Shown in pieces: positions 7,698-16,354 of a DNA stretch of 64,000 bases (positions are counted from its first letter, which is position 1; every line of letters begins with the position of its first letter). This DNA is from Cupriavidus sp. D39 (GTDB taxonomy: Bacteria > Pseudomonadota > Gammaproteobacteria > Burkholderiales > Burkholderiaceae): the NCBI RefSeq assembly GCF_026627925.1, contig NZ_JAPNLE010000009.1, forward strand, positions 1,736,001-1,800,000, in the 5' to 3' direction. Below the pieces are notes generated by a model. The model saw only the letters and a list, made by a program, of their open reading frames with translations, was not told the origin of the DNA and made no database searches. The translations under genes and the position numbers were made by a program.

Positions 7698-8330
7698 ATG
7701 TTTGTCCGTGGGTATCTGAGAGCCAGTACGAAAGAGCAAGACGCGCAACGTGCAAGGCACGACCTTGAGGCATTCGCCAGCGAACAAGGTTTGCAGATTG
7801 CCTCGATGTACATCGAAAACGAATCCGGCGCATCGCTGCAACGTCCTGAACTGTTCCGACTCCTGGAGGACTGCCATGATGGCGATGTCCTCCTGATCGA
7901 GCAAGTAGACCGCCTCTCGCGTCTGAACGCTGACGACTGGGACGACCTGAAAGCCAAGCTCAAAGAAAAGCATGTACGTGTAGTGGCCCTAGACCTGCCT
8001 ACATCCCATGCACTCGCTACACCCGGCGACGAATTCACGGCAAGTATGCTTCAGGCACTGAACGGGATGATGCTTGACATGCTGGCGGCCATCGCGCGTA
8101 AGGACTACGTTGACCGTCGCCGCCGTCAGGCTCAAGGCATAGCCAAGCTGAAGGCTGAGGGTGGATACAAAGGCCGTAAGCCTGACACTGAGCGCAATGA
8201 GGCAATCATGCAGATGCTGAAACGTGGCGATAGCTGGAACCACATCGTTGCAGCTACTGGGTGCTCTCGCTCTACCTTGGCACGTCTCAGCCAGCAGGTG
8301 AAGCAGGAAGCTGCTACGGCCAGCGCCTGA
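7698..8330 (+). CDS. Serine recombinase (resolvase/invertase family)
   Basis: A 210-residue small serine recombinase, probably resolving multimers or inverting DNA. The N-terminal catalytic domain starts with Tyr-Leu-Arg-Ala-Ser-Thr-Lys-Glu-Gln, with the nucleophilic serine at residue 10. It continues with Val-Asp-Arg-Leu-Ser-Arg-Leu near 74-80, the conserved arginine region. A C-terminal helix-turn-helix (about 165-200, with Gly-Arg-Lys-Pro, then Ile-Val-Ala-Ala-Thr-Gly-Cys-Ser-Arg-Ser-Thr) binds DNA. ATG at 7698 gives the usual length; the 22 upstream residues are not needed. A hairpin terminator follows at 8357-8379. It is a second recombinase besides the integrase, as on plasmids that need dimer resolution. 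Confidence 0.9.
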   Translation: MFVRGYLRASTKEQDAQRARHDLEAFASEQGLQIASMYIENESGASLQRPELFRLLEDCHDGDVLLIEQVDRLSRLNADDWDDLKAKLKEKHVRVVALDLPTSHALATPGDEFTASMLQALNGMMLDMLAAIARKDYVDRRRRQAQGIAKLKAEGGYKGRKPDTERNEAIMQMLKRGDSWNHIVAATGCSRSTLARLSQQVKQEAATASA

Positions 8331-8356
8331 CACGCTCCCTGACCATATGCCCACAG

Positions 8357-8379
8357 GCCAGCATCCATCCGGTGCTGGC
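8357..8379 (+). terminator. Terminator after the serine recombinase
   Basis: Arms GCCAGCA (8357-8363) and TGCTGGC (8373-8379) enclose a 9-base loop and are followed by TTTAT. Confidence 0.6.
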
Positions 8380-8718
8380 TTTATCCGTTTCTGGCTTGAT
8401 TAGCGGCCCGTAGAGCGCCTAACGCAGCTTGGACTGCCCAAGGCACTACCCGCCAGTGATGGCCCTACCATTGGATATTTCATCCGTTAGCCGTTGGCGA
8501 AAGCGGCATGGCCGCCCACGTTAAGCCAAGCCTCCGACCAAGTGGATATTTTTTCTGGCAGGCAAACCCTTTGCCAAGAATGCCCCCCAAAAAAATGATC
8601 CTTCGCCGAAGTGCGGGGTGGGAGAGCCGAGGCGGCCTGGGTGACGGTATAGTTCAGGGGTTGGCGTGTAGCACTAATGAAGCATGCCTTGTTGAATAGG
8701 CGGGGGAGTTAATAAAAA
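8380..8718. other. Non-coding gap in the element
   Basis: No supported gene. A short open frame at 8508-8699 lacks a ribosome site and family resemblance. The heptamer TGGATAT recurs here (near 8473 and 8539) and again near 7391 and 9671, without a clear pattern. Confidence 0.5.
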
Positions 8719-9654
8719 ATGATTAAGAACATACTGATGAGGGTATGGTATTTCGTTGTCATTATATCGACAATTGGTGGAGTAGCTGGCCTGTATCAAC
8801 AGATAAGCTCCAGCAGCGACTACGGCCTTACTCTATTTTTGAAGAGCGCGGACAAAATAATCGAAAACAAAAGTGGGGTGTCTGATATACGAGTATATTT
8901 TAATGACAAAGAAACGACATCGCTTTACCTTACTAAAATACAGCTCAAAAACACAGGCAAACGAGCATTCACTAAAGACTACATTTTTGAGCCGATAACA
9001 ATAGCGTCGACCACGCCCACAAAGCTATTGCGTGCTGATTGCAGCAACAATCTTCAGTCTTTCACCGATGCAAGCTTCACGTTGCGGTGGAACTTGTTTA
9101 ACCCAACCGAAGCAATCGACTGTTCTGTTTTTTCTACCGAACCCCTAACTATAAGGCTTTCCAATAAAATCAAGGAGGTGGCGAAGGTTGAATTCGTAGA
9201 TCAAATTGCTAATCCTCCGGCTGAACAACGTGTAAAGACTTTGAACATATGGTGGCTCGTTCTTATTGCATTCTCCGTACTGGTTACTTGGGACGCGGCG
9301 CTATTGGTTAAGGCGGACTCCAAGTGCTCCCGTGTTTTGGGCCTTATTAAGTCCCTGCCGGAGACGGAAAGCGTCAATAAGGAAGTCTTTCTCGATGAGC
9401 TGCGGAAACTCTATGAAGACTACTACCAGTCAGCCAAATTGTTCGTGACTCCCGATCAACTCGCGGATCACGTATCTAGCCAACTCCAACCTGGCGACGC
9501 AATCACAGGCAGATATCTTCAGGTTGCGCGAGACGCGGCGATCGAGTACGTAATGAATGCAAATCTATATAACATTCGGGCGTATGGTATATTTTACGGC
9601 CCTGCATTATTTGTCGTCAGCGCAATACTAGTGGTAATACATTTTATTTCTTAG
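8719..9654 (+). CDS. Unknown membrane protein with three predicted transmembrane helices
   Basis: 311 residues, not recognised. Hydrophobic helices lie at about 8-25, 176-196 and 288-310. Residues about 30-170 between the first two helices would form an outside domain rich in beta strands and polar residues. About 200-285 is a soluble helical region. The ATG follows a GGGGGAGT ribosome site. The gene is noticeably more AT-rich than the rest of the window and uses AT-rich codons, which indicates recent foreign origin even relative to the element. It may be cargo, for example a membrane-perturbing defence or toxin-type protein, but no motif proves this. Confidence 0.55.
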   Translation: MIKNILMRVWYFVVIISTIGGVAGLYQQISSSSDYGLTLFLKSADKIIENKSGVSDIRVYFNDKETTSLYLTKIQLKNTGKRAFTKDYIFEPITIASTTPTKLLRADCSNNLQSFTDASFTLRWNLFNPTEAIDCSVFSTEPLTIRLSNKIKEVAKVEFVDQIANPPAEQRVKTLNIWWLVLIAFSVLVTWDAALLVKADSKCSRVLGLIKSLPETESVNKEVFLDELRKLYEDYYQSAKLFVTPDQLADHVSSQLQPGDAITGRYLQVARDAAIEYVMNANLYNIRAYGIFYGPALFVVSAILVVIHFIS

Positions 9655-9808
9655 CTCTCGTGCTGCTAACTGGATATTCCGTCCGGGCCAATCCGCTAAC
9701 AGTCACACCAAACCTTAGCCGATCCAAGGATCGCGCCTGGGTGAGCGACAGTCTCAGGCAGCAGCGGACGCCGTGCCCATGCGTGTCAGACTCCAACCGC
9801 CATTGGAT

Positions 9809-10651
9809 TCAGGCACCCGGCAACTGAAATCCAAACGCCGCTGCAATTGCTTGCACACCTGCGATCAAGGCTGGTGCATTTTGGACGACGCCGATACCAC
9901 CCTTAAATATGTCCGTGACTAGCGTCTTAATCCTTCCGGCATCTGGTTTGCCTTCGCGCACACCCGATTCGCACGCTTGAACCTCTTGTACGAGCGCATC
10001 CCGATTTGGTAAGTGATCGGGCGAGATTTTGTGTAGTTCTGCTATCACGATGGCGAACTGATGCACAATCTTCGAAATTTCGTCACCACTCAAGCCCTGG
10101 TGCACGTGTGCCGTGGTACGGTCGCCTGCCTGTAATACACCAACGTTGCCTTGAATGTTAAAAGTGTTCCCTCCTGCTGACTTTCCCATGCTTTCCCTCG
10201 CCGCAATGTGTTGAAGCACGAATAAGCGCACATCCCTAGCGACGGATGGACGCAGCCGAATGTTGGACTCCGCAATCAGATCATTGCCTGCCTGAATCAC
10301 ATTCTCGGAAAAGGATGCAGGAATGTTCGCCCTCAAAATTGAATCTCCCCTTGCATCATTCAAAAGTGCCGAAAGCGCCAAGGACTGCAACGATTCAATG
10401 TCACCGCTACCTAAGGGCATGTGCAAAGTCGTGCAGAGAGTTCTGATCTCTTGAACGATGCCTGTCGCCACGCGCTGATTTGCTTGCTCATAAATGGCAA
10501 CAATCGCGCGAACGAAACCGCCGCCCATTCCGTCCCTCGCAGCCCTTCGTCGTGCTGCATCAATTTCCGCTTGAATAGGGTGATTGGCACTGTCACCGGC
10601 TGCGGTAAGATGTTCGTGCAGCAGAGCCATTTGTTCGACTGAAATAGACAT
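9809..10651 (-). CDS. Unknown protein with a conflict-system-like 'FNI-GNVG-Q-GD' segment
   Basis: 280 residues, with no membrane segment. Residues 1-155 are mostly helical. Residues about 161-186 carry Asn-Thr-Phe-Asn-Ile-Gln-Gly-Asn-Val-Gly, then Gln-Ala-Gly-Asp, then Ala-His-Val-His-Gln. Such short beta-rich linkers recur in uncharacterised bacterial proteins, often joining an effector-associated or adaptor domain to another module. Residues about 187-280 are helical and end with a hydrophobic Ala-rich segment. The gene opens a leftward group with the genes at 10682-12288. A role in defence or signalling is suggested only by the linker and by location in element cargo. Confidence 0.5.
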   Translation of the reverse strand: MSISVEQMALLHEHLTAAGDSANHPIQAEIDAARRRAARDGMGGGFVRAIVAIYEQANQRVATGIVQEIRTLCTTLHMPLGSGDIESLQSLALSALLNDARGDSILRANIPASFSENVIQAGNDLIAESNIRLRPSVARDVRLFVLQHIAARESMGKSAGGNTFNIQGNVGVLQAGDRTTAHVHQGLSGDEISKIVHQFAIVIAELHKISPDHLPNRDALVQEVQACESGVREGKPDAGRIKTLVTDIFKGGIGVVQNAPALIAGVQAIAAAFGFQLPGA

Positions 10652-10681
10652 TCCCGCCTCTTATATTCACCTGAACCCTAT

Positions 10682-11074
10682 CTATCGACCCTTCCATACA
10701 ACGGAGCCATTTAGCCCCCTTATACCGTCGAAGGTTGCCTCCATCAAATTGCCTAACGGATGCTTCCGACAATATGTTTCAAGTTGCAGCAGCACCGAGG
10801 GGGAATCGGGCATATCGATGTGTGATACACGCTGCCACTTTATACCGAAGTTACCTCGAACATTGTATGCACTGAGAAATCCCCATACCCATTGAACGAT
10901 CATATTTAGCTGGTTAGCGTCGTTCTGCGTACGATACTCAATGAACTGACCACATGAGAACTGTCCTGTGCCAATGATGGCCGCGGGATCTGGTGCCCTA
11001 TCCAAGGACTCTAGAGCATGAACATTAGTAACGAAAACCAGTAGAAGCGCCATGACTCTCAGATATCGCATCAA
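10682..11074 (-). CDS. Small secreted protein with two conserved-looking cysteines
   Basis: 130 residues with a clear signal peptide (residues 1-20, ending Val-His-Ala). The mature part is helical with Cys41 and Cys102, a Trp-Val-Trp-Gly-Phe motif at 62-66, and Leu-Glu-Thr-Tyr-Cys before the second cysteine. This pattern resembles HdeA- or Rap1a-like small periplasmic proteins, which act as acid chaperones or as immunity proteins to secreted toxins. No toxin gene is seen beside it. It is only 30 bases downstream (leftward side) of its neighbours' transcription direction and may belong to the cargo operon. Family membership is tentative. Confidence 0.55.
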   Translation of the reverse strand: MMRYLRVMALLLVFVTNVHALESLDRAPDPAAIIGTGQFSCGQFIEYRTQNDANQLNMIVQWVWGFLSAYNVRGNFGIKWQRVSHIDMPDSPSVLLQLETYCRKHPLGNLMEATFDGIRGLNGSVVWKGR

Positions 11075-11198
11075 ACACCCCTTGCCTCGATTGCATAAAG
11101 TTCGAACAATTCTTGCAATATCCAGTTATTGCCTCTGGCTTCGTAGCACTCGTCCAATCCGAGCCATATCAGTCAGCAGATTCTGCAGCCATCAGATT

Positions 11199-11672
11199 CT
11201 AAGGCTGCGCGAAAATCCCTTTAGGCTTTCCACTTTGGAACGTGGATACAGGCGCTTCCGGTAATTCATTAAGACGCTGAATATAGGGCCTACATCCACC
11301 GAGATTTCCTTGATATTGCCACTTTGTTATGCGTTTTGCATAATCGACTTCAAGGATGATTTCACATCGCTGATTGATAGCTACCGGGACACTTGAATAG
11401 CTAGTGGAGCTATAGTTTGCGTAACCGCGATTAGAAGTGACATTCCCATATGTTGTTTGAGACTGCGGCATAAGAACCGTAGATGTACTACTATTTCCCC
11501 ATACATAAAGGTGGCGACCGGCAATATCCCTTTCCCCATCCGGATAGCCGAGAACAGATATCGCATCGTCGATACTTCGTCCACTCAGCTTGCGCAGACC
11601 ATCATCCATTTGCCCAAACGTCACACAGGCAGTGAGCAACAAAGGCGCAGCCAAAAAAGCCATCCGTTTCAT
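11199..11672 (-). CDS. Putative lipoprotein
   Basis: 157 residues starting with a lipoprotein signal: basic N-terminus, hydrophobic core and the lipobox Leu-Leu-Thr-Ala-Cys with Cys16 as the acylated residue. Residues about 30-55 contain Ala-Ile-Ser-Val-Leu-Gly-Tyr-Pro-Asp-Gly, reminiscent of SmpA/OmlA-like small lipoproteins. The middle is rich in Ser, Tyr and Asn, and a cysteine pair at about 103 and 127 may form a disulfide. It would sit at the inner or outer membrane facing the periplasm. Function unknown; it lies among other envelope proteins in the element cargo. Confidence 0.6.
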   Translation of the reverse strand: MKRMAFLAAPLLLTACVTFGQMDDGLRKLSGRSIDDAISVLGYPDGERDIAGRHLYVWGNSSTSTVLMPQSQTTYGNVTSNRGYANYSSTSYSSVPVAINQRCEIILEVDYAKRITKWQYQGNLGGCRPYIQRLNELPEAPVSTFQSGKPKGIFAQP

Positions 11673-11943
11673 GCTTCCCCCATCACCCCTCTGACGAGGG
11701 GTTGCAATATTATTTTTTCGGCGAGACGCCTAAATCAAGACCAATAGCACCAGCTATCCGCGAATTTTAACCCCACCACCCGGCACAAGAGAATTTGCTG
11801 CCGCAACCAAGCGATTAGAGGCACTGTGGAACCCCGCCAGATTATTTACCGTAGCCATACACGGCAACACGGGCTACCTCCTAGTGCGGGTTCTGTGGAA
11901 ATTTTGCTCTTGCCGGTAGCATCATCCCGCATCGGTCTCCCTG

Positions 11944-12288
11944 CTATCTAGGCATGTAGTGAAACATGAAATAGGTTGAAACCGGCCAGCCAAGGAATGC
12001 TGCAAGGCTGAGCGGCAGCGTGCCAACGATCCGTTCAACCAGAACACCCGTGAAGCTGGCAAGCAATCCGATAACGAAGATTACGAGCGGTGCCCACCAC
12101 GCGACAGTCCAGCCGTAATAGCCGAGATAGGCCAGCCCTGTGAGGGTTCCGGCAAGGGCCGATAGGCCCAACACGAAACCAAAGACTTGGCTACGTCCGC
12201 GAAAATTCCTGAGGTGCAACTGCTGGTAGTAGATACAGACTGCGAAGACGCAATAGAAGGCAATCGAAGGCCATGAGAGTACGTTCAT
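11944..12288 (-). CDS. Small integral membrane protein
   Basis: 114 residues made almost entirely of hydrophobic helices, about four (near 5-22, 35-57, 63-83 and 90-110), with short polar loops. A Gln-Gln-Leu-His-Leu-Arg-Asn-Phe-Arg-Gly-Arg-Ser loop after the first helix would be cytoplasmic by the positive-inside rule. No family is recognised. It is the last gene before the right boundary of the element and is transcribed inward, like the other cargo genes. Confidence 0.55.
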   Translation of the reverse strand: MNVLSWPSIAFYCVFAVCIYYQQLHLRNFRGRSQVFGFVLGLSALAGTLTGLAYLGYYGWTVAWWAPLVIFVIGLLASFTGVLVERIVGTLPLSLAAFLGWPVSTYFMFHYMPR

Positions 12289-12730
12289 CGGGGCTATTCC
12301 CTCTCTTGTAATCGAAGTGCACCGTACCTCACAGCATGGAGATTAGCCATAGCACTGCTGTGGGGATCGTCGCATTGTGTTTCGTTCAGGCCAGCAGGAT
12401 GGGCTGCTACAATGGCTCCGGGTGTGTCACCTGAGTGAGTCACGTGGCTGTGATTGCCGTTGCTAAGTCGTTGTTTTGTAACGGTTTAGCGCCAGAGGTG
12501 GGGATGGTCGGGCTCGTCCCCCTAACATCTTCCCTAGCTGGTTTCCACAGCTATCCAGCAGTACCCCCTTCGCATCATCGCGCTTTCTTCAAGTCAGCGC
12601 ATCAAGCCGTTGATGGCATATTGACGGCATATTGATGGCACCGACCATCCGCCCGCCACAACGTTCGGCAAGGCATCGCTGAATCGGTATCCACGCAACG
12701 CCCTCCCGTTCCCCTTGATCCAGCCCCCGC
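12289..12730. other. Right end of the element and the chromosomal junction
   Basis: No gene is seen. The stretch holds the arm-like repeat GTGTGTCACCTGAG at 12422-12435 and the right core repeat at 12506-12519. After that comes about 210 bases of chromosomal DNA leading to the 3' end of addA, with no clear terminator. Confidence 0.6.
12506..12519 (+). repeat. attR candidate (14-bp core, right copy)
   Basis: GGTCGGGCTCGTCC, identical to the end of ffs at 1497-1510 and in the same orientation. Flanking bases differ on both sides, so the identity is confined to this core. Confidence 0.8.
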
Positions 12731-15700
12731 CTAGAACAGCGTGCCCTGGCGCGACGTGTGCAGCGCATCGGCCGCAATCCACTCCCCGTCGGCCGTGGCC
12801 ACGCCGGCCTCGACCCGCCGCCCCGGGAACATGGGCCTGACGGCCGCCACGTAGCCCGCGAGCTGCTGCGCGTAGGCCGCGTGCTCCTGCGGCAGCAGGC
12901 GCAGCTTGTAATCGATGATCACCACCCGATCGGCAAACTCCACCAGGCGGTCGATCCGCAGCAGGCGGCCGCGCGCATCGTAAAGCTCGACCTCATTGCG
13001 CGCGCTGAGCGCGGCTTGCGGGAACAGCAACGGCCGCAATGCCGGCGCGTCCAGCATCAACCGGGCGCCTTCGACCGCGGCATGCGCCTGGTCCCGCCAC
13101 AGCGTGCGCGCCTGCGCCGTGCCGGCGCCCGCCAGCGGGAACCAGCGCATCACCACCTCGGGCGTGGGCAACCCCTCGAACGCCTCTGGATAGCGCGTCA
13201 CACGTTCCAGCAGCGCGTGCAACAACTCGCCACGGCGCGCCGCGTCGGCATCGAACACGATCGTATGGTCGCCATCCTCGCCCGGGGCAGCGCCCTGCTC
13301 CGCTTCCTCGTCTTCCCACGCCAGCACCGGCGCCAGGCTCTCGGCCGCTTCGCGGTAACGCTGGCGAAAATCGGTAAAGCGCACGCGCGCGTCATTGCTG
13401 GCGGCGGCATCCGCCACATCCTGCGCGGTGGCCGCGGGGAACGGCTCGACTTCCACGCCGACCCCGGCCGCCAGCAGCCGCGCATACCAGCTGCCGGCGA
13501 TCTCGCGGTTGCCCTCGGCACTGTCGGCGCTGCGCGATGCGCGCCCCTTGACGCCGCTCACCAGCAAGCCCTGGCGCGCGCGCGTCATCGCCACATAGAG
13601 CAGGTTCCAGTTCTCGCGCTCGGCCAAGGCGGCCTCGGCCTCGAACAGCGGCGCGCGAGCCAGCCCGCGCGTGCTGCGCTTGCCGTAGGCGGAGAAGTGC
13701 ACCGGCACCCCGGACGAAGGCGGCCAGTCGATCAGGATGCCGCCCCGGTCCGCGGCGGCATCGCTGTGATTCGCGTCCAGCAGCACGACGAACGGAGCCT
13801 CCAGCCCCTTGGCCGCGTGCACGGTGAGGATGTGGACCGCGTCCTGCGCATTGTCGGCGGCATCGGTGTCCGCATCGGCTTCGCCTTCCGCGTCTTGCGC
13901 ACTGTCGGCCATGCCGCCTTCGTCCGGGCTTTCGCCTTCTTCGCCACGCCGGATTTCCTGCAACTCGTCGATGAACTTCGGCAGGCTCGGATAGCGCCCG
14001 CCGTCGAGATCGAGCGAGAGCTTCAGGAAGGCATCGAGGTTGGCCAGCACCTGGTCGCGGATTTCGGCGGGCGCGGCCTCGGCATAGCGCCGGCGCACTT
14101 CGCCGCCATGGTAGATGTGGTCGATCAGGTCATGCACCGGGCGATGCGGCGCCACTTCCAGCCAGTGGCGCAGACGCGCCACGCCATCGCGCAGTGCCGG
14201 ACTGCCGAACTCGGGCAGCCCCTGCTCCCGCAGGCAGGCCCACCAGCCGGGCCGCGGCTCGCGCGCCTGGGTCATCTGCGCGATGGCGATCAGGTCCTCG
14301 TCGGTCGCGCCCACCAGCGGGCTCTTGAGCACATGGGCCAGGTCCAGGTCAGACTCCGGCGTCATCAGGAACGCCAGCAGCGCCGACAGGTCGAGCGCTT
14401 CCAGCGTGGCCAGCAAACCGCCGCGGCGCGGGCTCAGGCAGGGAATGCCGGCCTCGCGGAAGGCGCGTTCGTATTCCGCCAGATGGGTCTTGCGGCGCAC
14501 CAGCAAGTGCACATCGCTCCAGCGCGCGGGCCGCGGGCCCCGCTGTCGGCAACGGGCACCGTGGCGCGGATGTGCTTTAACCAGGCGGCCACGCGCCGGC
14601 CTTCTTCAAGCCTTAGCGAATCGCCCTCGTGTTGGCGCGGCTGCGTCGGCGTATCGCGGTGCGTGGCGGCGTCCTGCGCGGCCTCGGCTTGCTCAGCCTC
14701 CCTTGCGGGGCCTGCGTTCCGGCCGGCTCCGCCTCGGGCTCGACCAGCGGCAGCAGCCACACCGGGCCGCCCGGCTCGTCCAGCGCGGTCGTCTGCGTCT
14801 CGAACAGCGGATAGCGCCCGTCCGCGCGCGCGGTGTCGAACACCGCGTTGACCCAGTCGAGCACTTCCGGGCGGTTGCGGCGGGTACGATTGGTCCGCAG
14901 CACGGTGGCGCCGAAGCCCGCCAGCAGCATCTCGCTGGCGGTCTGGAACAGGCGCGCATCGGCGCGGCGGAAGCGATAAATCGATTGCTTCGGGTCACCC
15001 ACGAGGAACACCGTGGGCCGCTCGCCCAGGCCCGCGTAACCAGCCAGCCAGCCCTGCAGGATGCGCCATTGCAGCGGGTTGGTGTCCTGGAACTCGTCGA
15101 GCAACAGGTGGCGGTAGCGCGCATCGAGCCGGACCTGCAGGTAGGTCGCGGTCTCTTCGTCGCGCATCAGCCGCGCGGCCAGCCATTCGAGGTCGGCAAA
15201 GTCCATCGCACGCTGCTCGGACTTGTGATGCTGGTAGCGCGTCAGCAGCGCGTCGCCCAGTTCGTACAGCGCCAGGTTGACGGCCAGCACCGCGGCCTCG
15301 CAGCGGCGCTGCGCGACTTGCTCCAACGCGGCGCACATCTCGCCGTGCTCCGCGAGGAACGCATCGACCATGGCCTCGCCGCCGAGCGCCTTGGTCAGCG
15401 CCGTGGTGGCGCGCAAGGAGCGCGGCTTGCCGGCGGCGGTGAAAAACGCGTCGCGCAAGATCGCGAAAGTGCGCTCGGCGGGCTCGCCCCTTCGGCGCCC
15501 GCCTCGCGCCAGGCGCGGATCGCCAGGATCGCATCGGCCAGGCGCGTGGCGTGGGCCTGCTCGGTCTTGCCGCCCCGGCCCAGTTGCGACGCCATGCCCT
15601 GGCAGGCGTCGAGCCAGCTGTCATCGGCCAGCACTTCCAGCAACACGTCGATCTGGGCATCCTCGCCCAGGTCCGCGGCGAGCGCCTCGGCGGGATCGGC

Positions 15701-16354
15701 GCTTTCGCGCAAGGCAAACCATTCGCTGCGCGCATGGAACATGGCGTCCAGCAAGGCCCGCGCCTGGAACTCGCCGATGGCGTCCACCAGCCGCTCGAAG
15801 GCCACGCGCAGGTTGGCATATGGCGGCGTGGCCAGGGCCTGCCAGAACGGCGCCCATGCCTCGCGCTTCATGCGCAGCGCGTCTTCGCGCAGCGTGGCGC
15901 CCGGCACGATGCCCGACGCCAGCGGCGCGCCGCGCAGCAGCGTGCCGAACCAGCCGTGGAAGGTGTCGATGGCCATGCGCCCGGGCGCGGCCAGCACCTG
16001 CGCGTGCAGGCCGCGCGCGCGCGGCAGCGCGGCGCGCGCGGCATCGGGCGAGAGCCCGCGCTGAGTGAGCGCGGCGATCACCGCGTCGTCATCGTCGCGC
16101 GCGAGCTGCGCGAGCACTTCCAGCAAGCGCTCGCGCATTTCCTCCGCGGCCTTGCGGGTGAAAGTGATGGCGAGGATCTCGTGCGGCGCCGCGCCAGCCA
16201 GCAACAGGCGCAGCAGGCGCGCCACCAGCAACCAGGTCTTGCCGCTGCCCGCGCAGGCCTCGACCACCACGGAGCTGGCGGGGTCGCAGGCCGCGCGCGT
16301 GAACTCGGCCTCGGCAACCGGCTGGCCATCGCGCAGATAAGGGTGGACGCTCAT
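12731..16354 (-). CDS. addA: AddA-type helicase-nuclease for double-strand break repair
   Basis: With AddB it unwinds and resects DNA ends for RecA-mediated recombination. The expected product is about 1,200 residues. The N-terminus carries Walker A (Ala-Gly-Ser-Gly-Lys-Thr), followed by Phe-Thr-Arg-Lys-Ala-Ala. Further on come Asp-Glu-Phe-Gln-Asp-Thr-Asn (Walker B), the UvrD-type motifs His-Ala-Ala-Lys-Gly-Leu-Glu and Val-Ala-Met-Thr-Arg-Ala-Arg, and a C-terminal nuclease with Gly-Glu-Leu-Leu-His and Ile-Ile-Asp-Tyr-Lys. ATG at 16354 overlaps the addB stop (ATGA), showing coupling. Three breaks at runs of four C or G (14538-14541, 14707-14710, 15487-15490) are each cured by one added base, so the gene is probably intact in the organism. 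Confidence 0.88.

Larger units (their letters stand above)
1497..12519. mobile_element. Integrated genomic element of about 11 kb inserted at the 3' end of ffs
   Basis: The element is bounded by a perfect 14-bp direct repeat (GGTCGGGCTCGTCC at 1497-1510 and 12506-12519). The left copy belongs to the SRP RNA, so insertion leaves the RNA intact. A tyrosine integrase sits just inside the left end and reads inward. Behind it are small genes, a DUF5906-like helicase, iteron-like repeats, a possible nuclease, a serine recombinase and a cargo region. Base composition is visibly more AT-rich than the flanks, and the small genes have no housekeeping counterparts. The content resembles an integrative plasmid or a phage-satellite-like element. 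No capsid, terminase or conjugation gene is present, so transfer would depend on a helper. The name and mobility are inferences. Confidence 0.85.

Noticed and set aside
8508..8699. A 63-residue open frame in the element
   Set aside because: No ribosome site, odd composition, and it sits in a region without coding bias.
12758..14851. A 697-residue open frame on the plus strand opposite addA
   Set aside because: Its sequence is His-, Arg- and Gln-rich and lacks family motifs. It is the usual shadow of a GC-rich gene on the other strand, where clear helicase motifs are present.
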